64,000 bases of DNA from Leadbetterella sp035299025 (GTDB taxonomy: Bacteria > Bacteroidota > Bacteroidia > Cytophagales > Spirosomataceae): the NCBI GenBank assembly GCA_035299025.1, contig DATGXK010000008.1:62001-126000 (forward strand), in the 5' to 3' direction. Below, piece after piece: positions 35,024 through 42,144 of this stretch (its first letter is position 1; every line of letters starts with the position of its first letter). The translations under genes were made by a program, and so were the position numbers. Below the pieces are notes generated by a model. The model did not search any database. It was not told the DNA's origin and worked only from the letters and a program-made list of their open reading frames with translations.

Positions 35024-35380
35024 ATGTTGACTTCCATCAATCCCAAATTACCGATGCGGAACAAAGCCGATAGCAAAGACTTTTACATAGACAAACTCGG
35101 CTTTGACTTTTTCGGCAGTGCAGACTATGAGGGTTATCTAATGGTCGAAAAAGACAGCATTCAAATTCACTTTTTTGAGTTCCGTGACTTAAATCCCCTC
35201 GAAAACTACGGTCAGGTATATATCCGAACCAACAACATTGAAGAATGGTACAAGCAAGCCATCGACAAAAAACTAATGATGCCAAAAGCAGGTCATCTGG
35301 AGATAAAACCTTGGGGAATGAAAGAATTTTCACTCCTCGACCCTGACCATAACCTACTTACATTTGGGCAAGATATTTAA
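35024..35380 (+). CDS. VOC-family (glyoxalase/bleomycin-resistance-like) protein
   Basis: 118 residues with the paired beta-alpha-beta-beta-beta modules of the vicinal-oxygen-chelate fold: INPKLPMRNKADSKDFYIDKLGFDFFGS, EKDSIQIHFFEFRDL, YIRTNNIEEWYKQAI and the closing GMKEFSLLDPDHNLLTFGQ. The His and Glu pattern (IHFFE, EFSLLDPD) is that of bleomycin-binding-like proteins. It probably shares a transcript with the DUF4287 gene (19-bp gap). The ligand is not predictable. Confidence 0.82.
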   Translation: MLTSINPKLPMRNKADSKDFYIDKLGFDFFGSADYEGYLMVEKDSIQIHFFEFRDLNPLENYGQVYIRTNNIEEWYKQAIDKKLMMPKAGHLEIKPWGMKEFSLLDPDHNLLTFGQDI

Positions 35381-35490
35381 TTGATTTGCCAATTTTAAAT
35401 TTCACTTATTAAGAAATTCTTTGATTCAATTTTTGGGTCAAACCAATTTTCAATTTACTAAAACAAAAAATATTTAGTTATTTTTAATGT

Positions 35491-35527
35491 ATATTTATTG
35501 TTTATCAATAAATATTTATTACGTTTG
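35491..35527 (+). promoter_or_regulatory. DUF2975/yozG promoter with overlapping operator
   Basis: TTG (35498-35500), 19 bp spacing, then TACGTTTG (35520-35527), a full match to the Bacteroidota promoter. A perfect 10-bp inverted repeat (ATATTTATTG, 5-nt centre, CAATAAATAT; 35491-35515) covers the -33 element. The XRE regulator encoded in the same unit is a likely ligand. Confidence 0.7.
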
Positions 35528-35553
35528 TCACATAATTTAAAAATAGTACAAAA

Positions 35554-36090
35554 ATGTCAAACACTAATAAGTATGTATTTTACGGCCTCAGAGTAATAGC
35601 TTGGATCATTTTTATTGGTCTCTGTATTGAGGCCGGAGCCCTCTTGGTCAATTTTGTGATGAGTATCTACAAACCCGAACTCGTTTCTAGACTTTACGAA
35701 AAACTAGATTTAAGTAAGTTGTTTGCCTATTCAGAAGATGCTTATTATTGCATGTATAGCTTCATTTTGGCTATAGCCATGTTGAAAGCCTACCTATTTT
35801 ACGTGGTGATCGAGTTGGTGAGTAAACTCAGTTTGTCAAAACCATTCAGCGAGTATGTGGCTGACAAAATTTCCAAAATCAGCTATTATACATTTTCTAT
35901 TGGCATCATTAGCTATTTAGCCCGAGAATCGGTCAGGTATTTGGAACATCGTGGTTTAGACCTAGACATTTTAAACAGATTTTGGGCTGACAGTGAGGCA
36001 TTTATCCTTATGGCGGCCATAATATATGTCATCTCCAATATCTTTAAAAGAGGTATAGAAATTCAAAATGAAAACGACTTAACGATATAG
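35554..36090 (+). CDS. DUF2975-family membrane protein
   Basis: 178-residue inner-membrane protein with four hydrophobic helices: FYGLRVIAWIIFIGLCIEAGALLVNFV, YSFILAIAMLKAYLFYVVIELV, a third near FSIGIISYLA, and a last AFILMAAIIYVISNIFKRGIEIQNE. The final segment is the DUF2975 hallmark (IxxxF+RGxxLQxEND). These proteins are almost always paired with a YozG-like XRE regulator, as here with a 3-bp gap. The physiological role is unknown; membrane-signal control of the regulator is a reasonable inference. Confidence 0.88.
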   Translation: MSNTNKYVFYGLRVIAWIIFIGLCIEAGALLVNFVMSIYKPELVSRLYEKLDLSKLFAYSEDAYYCMYSFILAIAMLKAYLFYVVIELVSKLSLSKPFSEYVADKISKISYYTFSIGIISYLARESVRYLEHRGLDLDILNRFWADSEAFILMAAIIYVISNIFKRGIEIQNENDLTI

Positions 36091-36093
36091 ATT

Positions 36094-36297
36094 ATGCCCA
36101 TAATAGTGAACCTCGATGTAATGATGGCCAAGCGAAAAATGTCGTTGAACGAACTTTCCGAAAAAGTAGACTTAACACTTTCGAACCTCTCCATTCTAAA
36201 AACCGGAAAAGCCAAAGCCATAAGATTCAGCACTTTAGAAGCTATTTGTAAAGCCCTAGACTGCCAACCGGCCGATATTTTGGAGTTTGTTAAATAA
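36094..36297 (+). CDS. YozG-type XRE (Cro/CI) transcriptional regulator
   Basis: 67-residue single helix-turn-helix protein: MPIIVNLDVMMAKRKMSLNELSEKVDLTLSNLSILKTGKAKAIRFSTLEAICKALDCQPADILEF. This matches YozG/HTH_26 regulators over the whole length. Placed 3 bp after its DUF2975 partner. The perfect inverted repeat over the promoter of the pair is the likely target, which would make it autoregulatory. Confidence 0.9.
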   Translation: MPIIVNLDVMMAKRKMSLNELSEKVDLTLSNLSILKTGKAKAIRFSTLEAICKALDCQPADILEFVK

Positions 36298-36330
36298 GCT
36301 TATTAAAATTTTCTCATAACCGAAAACCAA

Positions 36331-36368
36331 ATCTTTATACAATCTTTATACATGATGGTTTAAATTTG
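36331..36368 (+). promoter_or_regulatory. KdpE-type direct repeat and -7 box upstream of the kdpDE-like genes
   Basis: The 11-bp unit ATCTTTATACA occurs twice head to tail (36331-36341, 36342-36352), giving TTTATA-N5-TTTATA. The E. coli KdpE site is TTTATA-N5-TTTACA with the same period. Ten bases after the second TTTATA comes TAAATTTG (36361-36368), a perfect -7 box, so the repeats take the place of the -33 element, as expected for an activator. Confidence 0.65.
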
Positions 36369-36387
36369 CTCAAAAGCAGAGAAAATT

Positions 36388-37467
36388 TTGAGTTTCTTCC
36401 CAAATAGAAATTATTCAGTTCAGCTCCAACTACTCTGGAGCTTAAGCTTGGTATTCGGCGTTTCATTGATTTGTTTTCTGAGCAAAGAACTCATCGGTTA
36501 CCGTGTAGTGGCAATGATTCTACTCATGGTGGTTTCGGCATTAGCCATGCTGTTTGATATTGTTCCAGTTTTGATTGCAGCAGTTCTGAGTGCCGTTATT
36601 TGGAATTTCTTTTTTATACCACCGATTTTCACATTCCACATTGGAAGTACCGAAGACCTCTTCATGTTTTTTCTCTATTTCATCATTGCACTTATAAATG
36701 CAGTACTTACCTACCAGATCAGAAAAGAAGAGCAAAAATCCAGAGACAAAGAAGAGAAGGAAAAAACATTGAAACTTTACGATACACTGCTCAATTCTCT
36801 CTCCCATGAGCTTCGAACGCCAATATCTACGATTCTCAGTTCTGTAGACACCTTGAAGGATAATCGGAATATTTCTCTCGAAAACCAAGGGGAAATTCTT
36901 AATCAAATAGATATAGCATCCGTAAGGCTGAATGGGCAGGTCGAAAACCTATTGAATATGAGCCGGCTAGAAAGCGGCACACTAAAACTGAGCTACGATT
37001 GGGAAGACATCCATGACCTGATTCATGCTACAATCCAAAAAATTGAACGAAATGAAGAGCGTTCACAAATAGTTTTTCTTGAAAAAGACAAACTTCCCTT
37101 ATGTAAAATCGACTCAGGCATCATCGAACAGGTCATTTTCAATTTACTCCAGAATGCTCAACAATATTCGCCACCAAACACCAAAATTCATGTAGAAAGT
37201 TGCATAAAAGACGGCAAACTACTTTTTAGCATTCAAGACGAGGGTCCTGGTGTATCGGTGGAAAATTTGGAACAGATTTTTGAAAAATTTTTCCGCGGAA
37301 ACAATACCAAGGCCGGAGGAATAGGCCTCGGTCTGTCGATTGTAAAAGGATTCGTAGAAGCTCATAATGGCACTATTGAGGCCGAAAATGTAATTCCTCA
37401 CGGACTAAAATTTCAGATTAGTATTCCCGTAGAAGTTTCGTACATCAACAAACTCAAAAATGAATAA
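36388..37467 (+). CDS. KdpD-like sensor histidine kinase lacking KdpD/Usp input domains
   Basis: 359 residues versus about 890 in E. coli KdpD. It begins directly at the four-helix DUF4118 membrane module (residues 12-110). A charged coiled linker follows, then HisKA with His140 in LNSLSHELRTPIST, and HATPase with IEQVIFNLLQNAQQYSP, DEGPGV and GIGLGLSIVKGF. The N-terminal KdpD and Usp domains, which carry c-di-AMP and K+ related sensing, are absent. Start is TTG at 36388; no ATG is available earlier. It overlaps the regulator gene by 8 bp. Confidence 0.85.
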   Translation: MSFFPNRNYSVQLQLLWSLSLVFGVSLICFLSKELIGYRVVAMILLMVVSALAMLFDIVPVLIAAVLSAVIWNFFFIPPIFTFHIGSTEDLFMFFLYFIIALINAVLTYQIRKEEQKSRDKEEKEKTLKLYDTLLNSLSHELRTPISTILSSVDTLKDNRNISLENQGEILNQIDIASVRLNGQVENLLNMSRLESGTLKLSYDWEDIHDLIHATIQKIERNEERSQIVFLEKDKLPLCKIDSGIIEQVIFNLLQNAQQYSPPNTKIHVESCIKDGKLLFSIQDEGPGVSVENLEQIFEKFFRGNNTKAGGIGLGLSIVKGFVEAHNGTIEAENVIPHGLKFQISIPVEVSYINKLKNE

Positions 37468-38137
37468 AGCAGAAATACTAATAATAGACGACGAACCCCA
37501 GATTCGGAAATTGCTTGAAATCAACCTTGAAAGCAATGACTACAAGGTCTGGCAGGCCGAAAATGCACGGGAAGGAATTTTGATGGCCGCAAATCACCCT
37601 CCCGAATTGATCTTGCTCGATTTAGGATTACCCGACAAAAGTGGGCATGAAGTTTTAAAAGAACTCAGAACTTGGTACAATAAATCCATCATTATTCTCT
37701 CTGTCATTAACAACGAAAAAGACATCGTGGAAGCCTTAGACAATGGTGCCACAGATTACCTCACCAAGCCCTTCCGAAATGCCGAACTTCTGGCAAGAAT
37801 TCGTTCAGCCATTCGTAGAAATTACACCGACAATACCGATAGTAAGAAAGTATGTGGTGATCTAGAAATTGATTTCGTTTCCAGAACTGTCAAACGAAAC
37901 CAAGAAACTCTAAAATTGACGGCTACCGAATATAACTTGTTATTACTTTTTGCAAAAAACGAGGGCCGAGTACTGACTCATCAATATATTTTAAAAGAAA
38001 TATGGGGAGTCGGAGCACAGCTCGAAACTCAATATCTTCGCGTTTTTGTGGGCTCTTTACGAAAAAAAATAGAGCAGAATCACAACAAACCCCTTCACAT
38101 TATTACCGAAAGTGGCGTGGGTTATCGGTTCGAATAA
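37460..38137 (+). CDS. KdpE-like OmpR-family response regulator
   Basis: 225 residues. Receiver domain with acidic pocket Asp10-Asp11, phosphoacceptor Asp54 in LLDLGLPDKSG and Lys103 in LTKPF. C-terminal OmpR winged helix with KLTATEYNLLLLFAKNEGRVLTHQYILKEIWG and a final YLRVFVGSLRKKIEQ. The pattern of the output domain is that of KdpE. It overlaps the kinase gene by 8 bp. Candidate binding sites precede both its own operon and the kup unit. No kdpFABC genes occur in this window. Confidence 0.9.
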   Translation: MNKAEILIIDDEPQIRKLLEINLESNDYKVWQAENAREGILMAANHPPELILLDLGLPDKSGHEVLKELRTWYNKSIIILSVINNEKDIVEALDNGATDYLTKPFRNAELLARIRSAIRRNYTDNTDSKKVCGDLEIDFVSRTVKRNQETLKLTATEYNLLLLFAKNEGRVLTHQYILKEIWGVGAQLETQYLRVFVGSLRKKIEQNHNKPLHIITESGVGYRFE

Positions 38138-38150
38138 TTAAGAGAATTTG

Positions 38151-38170
38151 TTCTTTATATTTTCTTTATA
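38151..38170 (+). promoter_or_regulatory. KdpE-type direct repeat upstream of the kup unit
   Basis: TTTATA at 38154-38159 and 38165-38170, each preceded by TC or TTC, with an 11-bp period. The common core with the site at 36331 is TCTTTATA-N3-TCTTTATA. A near-consensus TACTTTTT at 38187-38194 could be the -7 box. The first gene starts at 38224. Confidence 0.6.
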
Positions 38171-38223
38171 ATCTCACTCATTTCTTTACTTTTTCATGAT
38201 GCTCTGAGGTATTCCTTTGCAAC

Positions 38224-38538
38224 ATGAAAATGACCAAAGAAATCGCTTCTCAAATAGTAGTGCTTTTTGAGAACTGCAACCAGCTCAAACTTCTAGCAAC
38301 ATCAACGCCTGATTATCCTCCACTAAGGTTTTTTGCAGATCAACTATATCAGGGTTTAAATCATCTTTTGCTTATTCAAAATCTGCAAAACTTCGAATCT
38401 TCTTTGTCTCAAATAGCAATAGAAATAGTTGATTTTCAAACCCATAGTTCAATAAATCTATCTACAGATGTAAATAAGCAAATAGAAAAAATAAAGATAT
38501 ACATATTAGAATTTCAAAAAACAATCGAAAATGAATAA
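38224..38538 (+). CDS. Small unknown protein preceding kup
   Basis: 104 residues, no signal peptide or membrane helix: MKMTKEIASQIVVLFENCNQ at the N-terminus and a helical remainder with hydrophobic heptad-like spacing (LYQGLNHLLLIQNLQNF, INLSTDVNKQIEKIKIYILEF). No family recognised. Its 3' end overlaps the kup start by 8 bp, so the two are translated from one message. This suggests a role linked to K+ uptake, perhaps a regulator of Kup; that is inference from position only. Confidence 0.65.
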   Translation: MKMTKEIASQIVVLFENCNQLKLLATSTPDYPPLRFFADQLYQGLNHLLLIQNLQNFESSLSQIAIEIVDFQTHSSINLSTDVNKQIEKIKIYILEFQKTIENE

Positions 38539-40477
38539 GTCAAACATAACCAATAAAGTTACTGCGGCATCGCTTTTGGTCGCATTGGGCATCATTTACG
38601 GAGACATCGGAACAAGCCCACTATATGTTCTCAAAGCCATTATTGGCACCAAACCTATAACCGAGAATCTCATATTCGGGGGTATCTCATGTATATTCTG
38701 GACGCTCATGATTCAGACTACCATCAAATACATCTGGCTGACTTTACAAGCCGATAATCATGGAGAAGGTGGTATTTTTTCGTTATATGCTTTGGTAAAA
38801 AGGTATGGTAAAAAACTGGTGATTCCCACCATTTTAGGAGCCACCACCCTACTTGCCGACGGTATCATCACGCCGCCCATCTCAGTGGCCTCAGCTGTTG
38901 AGGGTATTCAGAACATTAAAGGGTTAGAGAATATCCAAACCGTGCCCATTGTTATCGTCATTTTGTCATTTCTTTTCTTTTTCCAACGCTTTGGTACACA
39001 GAAAGTTGGCGGTACTTTCGGGCCTATTATGGTTGTTTGGTTTTCTATGCTTTTTGTTTTGGGTTTAAGTCAAATCATGCATTTTCCAAATGTACTTAAA
39101 GCCCTCAATCCCTACTATGCCTATGAATTGCTCACGCAATATCCCAAAGGTTTTTGGTTATTAGGAGCCGTTTTTCTAGCAACCACAGGTGCCGAGGCAC
39201 TCTACTCTGACCTTGGCCACTGTGGCAGACAAAACATCAGAATAACGTGGCTTTTCGTAAAAATCGCACTACTTACAAACTATCTCGGTCAATCTGCTTG
39301 GGCCTTAAATCAAGGACAAGAGTTTTTAAATGGCCGTAATCCCTTCTACGAAATCATGCCTGAGTGGTTTTTGATCCCAGGAATAATAGTAGCCACGATG
39401 GCCACCATAATAGCTTCACAAGCTCTCATAAGTGGCAGCTATACACTTATTAGTGAGGCCATTAATCTTAACTTCTGGCCTAGGGTGGCAGTCCGTCAAC
39501 CAACAGAAACCAAAGGCCAAATATATATTCCGAGTGTCAATAATATTCTTTGGGTGGGTTGTATCATGATGATTCTTTACTTCCGCTCCTCGGAACACAT
39601 GGAAGCGGCTTACGGATTTTCTATTACCGTAGCCATGATGATGACCACCGTACTTTTAAGTTATTTTCTTCTTTACAAAAAACATTGGAACAAGTATCTG
39701 GTATTCGGAATCTTACTGATTTTTGCTACTGTTGAAATCTCCTTTTTCATAGCCAATGTTTCCAAAATCAAAGAACGTTGGATGTTTCTATTCTTCGAAT
39801 TGTTCATTTTTATGGTGATGTACATCTGGTATTATGCCCGAAAAATCAACAACAAGTTTACCAAATTTGAGGAACTTGGCAAGCACATCAATCAACTTCA
39901 GGAATTGAGCGAGGATGATGCAATTCCCAAATTCGCAACACATTTGGTCTACCTCACAAAGGCCGACAGAAGGTACGAAATTGAAGAAAAAATTATCAAA
40001 TCAATTTTTGCTAAAAAACCCAAACGTGCTGATGTCTATTGGTTTGTACATATCCATAGAACTACCGAGCCTTACACGCTATCCTATAATGTAACCGAAC
40101 TCCTAGATGACAAGGTGATTAAGGCAAATATCAATGTAGGCTTTAGGGTACAACCCAAAACCGAACTTTACTTCAAAAAAATCGTAAAGGAATTGGTACT
40201 AAATAAAGAACTGAACCTCCACATTAGGCCGGACGGTTCAACCAAATACAACAGTGAGCCGGATTTTAAATTTGTTGTTATCGAGAAGTTCCTATCTGTA
40301 GAAAATGAATTTACTTTGCGAGATGGTCTTTTACTCAATGCCTACTTCAAACTCAAGCACTTAGGTCAAAGCGACGAAAAAGCCTTTGGTTTGGACAAAA
40401 GCGATGTGATAGTAGAAGATATTCCATTAATTTACCAACCACAAAACCACGTAAATCTGATAAGAGAAGAAGTATGA
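38531..40477 (+). CDS. kup: KUP-family K+ uptake protein
   Basis: 648-residue H+/K+ symporter. The diagnostic LGIIYGDIGTSPLYVLKAI is at the N-terminus, followed by DNHGEGGIFSLYALV, ADGIITPPISVASAVEGI and about twelve helices up to residue 440. The C-terminal cytoplasmic region has VYWFVHIHRTTEPYTLSYN and VNVGFRVQPKTELYFKKIV-like features. Length and motifs are normal. It overlaps the small upstream gene by 8 bp and the porin gene by 4 bp (ATGA). Regulation by the KdpDE-like pair is inferred from the TTTATA repeats. Confidence 0.95.
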   Translation: MNKSNITNKVTAASLLVALGIIYGDIGTSPLYVLKAIIGTKPITENLIFGGISCIFWTLMIQTTIKYIWLTLQADNHGEGGIFSLYALVKRYGKKLVIPTILGATTLLADGIITPPISVASAVEGIQNIKGLENIQTVPIVIVILSFLFFFQRFGTQKVGGTFGPIMVVWFSMLFVLGLSQIMHFPNVLKALNPYYAYELLTQYPKGFWLLGAVFLATTGAEALYSDLGHCGRQNIRITWLFVKIALLTNYLGQSAWALNQGQEFLNGRNPFYEIMPEWFLIPGIIVATMATIIASQALISGSYTLISEAINLNFWPRVAVRQPTETKGQIYIPSVNNILWVGCIMMILYFRSSEHMEAAYGFSITVAMMMTTVLLSYFLLYKKHWNKYLVFGILLIFATVEISFFIANVSKIKERWMFLFFELFIFMVMYIWYYARKINNKFTKFEELGKHINQLQELSEDDAIPKFATHLVYLTKADRRYEIEEKIIKSIFAKKPKRADVYWFVHIHRTTEPYTLSYNVTELLDDKVIKANINVGFRVQPKTELYFKKIVKELVLNKELNLHIRPDGSTKYNSEPDFKFVVIEKFLSVENEFTLRDGLLLNAYFKLKHLGQSDEKAFGLDKSDVIVEDIPLIYQPQNHVNLIREEV

Positions 40478-41544
40478 AATATTCTATAAGTATACTGTTG
40501 ATTTTAGTTGCCTTGCATGCTATAGCACAAGAAAATAGCAATAAACGACTAACATTCAGCGGGTATGGAGAACTGTATTATAGTAGCGATTTCAGCAAAG
40601 TTGTAGATGAAGAAAAACCCAGCTTCATCTACAACCATAAAAAATTAGGAGCGATTCAAATGAACTTGGCTTTCTTGAAAGCAAGCTATTCCAATAAAAC
40701 TTTTAGAGGAAATGTGGCTTTAATGGCAGGAAATTATCCACGATATAACCTCTCCAACGAGCCTTCCTGGGCAAGAATAATTTACGAAGCCAATGCCGGC
40801 ATCAAAATCGTCAAAAATAGAAATATTTGGCTCGATGCGGGTATTATGCCTTCGCATATAGGTTTTGAAAGTGCTCTTGGAGCCGATTGTTGGACCTTGA
40901 CCAGAAGTCTTTTGGCTGAAAACTCCCCTTACTACGAAACAGGCTTTAAACTTTCTTCTGCTTCAAAAAACGAAAAATGGAATGCTTCCATTTTGGCATT
41001 GAATGGTTGGCAAAAAATCAAGAGGCCAGATGGTATCAGAAAACCTTCTTTCGGGGCTCAGATAAATTATAGACCAAACGAAAAAGTGTTTGTAAACTAC
41101 AGCAACTTTGTGGGTTCAGACAAGCCCGATTCCTTGGGAATCAGCCGTGTTTTTCACAATTTTTATACTCAATTGCAAGTTAGGAAAAACTTGGATCTTT
41201 TAATTGGGTTTGATATCGGTACAGAATTTGGGTTGAATGGTACAAAAAAAGCTCATTGGTATTCCCCAGTTATAATTTCTAAACTCCGTCTAAATAATGA
41301 TAACCAATTGGCTCTTAGACTTGAATATTATGCGGATGCAAACGAAATCATTGAACAAACCGAGTCAAAACTGGGTTTCAAAACATCCGGAATTTCGCTA
41401 AATTATGACCACAAATTGTCAGAAAATATGCTTTGGCGAATAGAGCCCAAACTTCTTTATGCCGACAAGAAGATTTTTACAAACGATAAGCAATCAAGTA
41501 AAACTGATTTTACAATTACCACTGCACTTACTTTGAAGTTGTGA
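40474..41544 (+). CDS. Outer-membrane porin of the OmpL/BBP2-like type
   Basis: 356 residues with a signal peptide (MKYSISILLILVALHAIAQ). The mature part starts LTFSGYGELYYSSDF and continues as a run of amphipathic beta strands with aromatic girdles (NVALMAGNY, WLDAGIMPSHIGFESALG, DLLIGFDIGTEFG, LALRLEYYADANEI), ending in the strand FTITTALTLKL. GYGELYY and the GIMPSHIGFES segment fit Bacteroidota beta-barrel porin-2 proteins that often accompany kdp operons. It overlaps kup by 4 bp, so it probably provides the outer-membrane route for K+. Confidence 0.8.
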   Translation: MKYSISILLILVALHAIAQENSNKRLTFSGYGELYYSSDFSKVVDEEKPSFIYNHKKLGAIQMNLAFLKASYSNKTFRGNVALMAGNYPRYNLSNEPSWARIIYEANAGIKIVKNRNIWLDAGIMPSHIGFESALGADCWTLTRSLLAENSPYYETGFKLSSASKNEKWNASILALNGWQKIKRPDGIRKPSFGAQINYRPNEKVFVNYSNFVGSDKPDSLGISRVFHNFYTQLQVRKNLDLLIGFDIGTEFGLNGTKKAHWYSPVIISKLRLNNDNQLALRLEYYADANEIIEQTESKLGFKTSGISLNYDHKLSENMLWRIEPKLLYADKKIFTNDKQSSKTDFTITTALTLKL

Positions 41545-41551
41545 TTATTCA

Positions 41552-42079
41552 TTAATCAAACTTTCTCAAAAGCTCCAATCCATAAGGCCATTCTCCATAA
41601 CCAGCCGAAACATTGATATGGCCAGCTTCACCGATATTTATAAATTCGCTACCCCAAGTTTCTGCAAAATATCTGGCTCGCTCTTCCGAAACCCAAATGT
41701 CGTTTGTACTGGAAACAACAATACTTTTGAATGGCAACTTCTCGGTTGGTATAGGCGTAAATCCCGCCATCGGAAAAGTATAAACCGGATTTTCAATATC
41801 ACTGGGAGCCACCAAAAGTGCCCCCTTTATGGCTTTCGGAAATCGTTTTGCCCATTGAGCCACAGCTGTACATCCCAAACTGTGAGCTACCAGAACAACC
41901 TCGGAAGGTTCATGGCTCGAAATTGCGTTCTCAATATTCAGAACCCAATCCTCACAATCTGGCTCATCCCAGCTTTTTTGGTTGATTCTCACGAAATTTT
42001 CGCCCGAATTCTCAAAATGTGTTTGCCAATGATTTTCGTCCGAATTTCCTAGGCCTGGAATTATGAAATAAACAGTCAT
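41552..42079 (-). CDS. RBBP9/YdeN-family alpha/beta hydrolase
   Basis: 175 residues with the catalytic triad of this short hydrolase family: nucleophile Ser in VAHSLGCTAV, Asp in SSTNDIWVS and His in GEAGHINVSAG. The N-terminus YFIIPGLGNSDENHWQTHFE is typical of RBBP9-like serine hydrolases. The length is that of the family and no signal peptide is present. It converges on the porin gene with a 7-bp gap. Substrate unknown; esterase activity is likely. Confidence 0.88.
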   Translation of the reverse strand: MTVYFIIPGLGNSDENHWQTHFENSGENFVRINQKSWDEPDCEDWVLNIENAISSHEPSEVVLVAHSLGCTAVAQWAKRFPKAIKGALLVAPSDIENPVYTFPMAGFTPIPTEKLPFKSIVVSSTNDIWVSEERARYFAETWGSEFINIGEAGHINVSAGYGEWPYGLELLRKFD

Positions 42080-42144
42080 GAGTTTTCTTGATAAAAAATA
42101 AAGAGGAGCTAAAATGACTACAAAATTTCAATCAAAAAAGTTTT

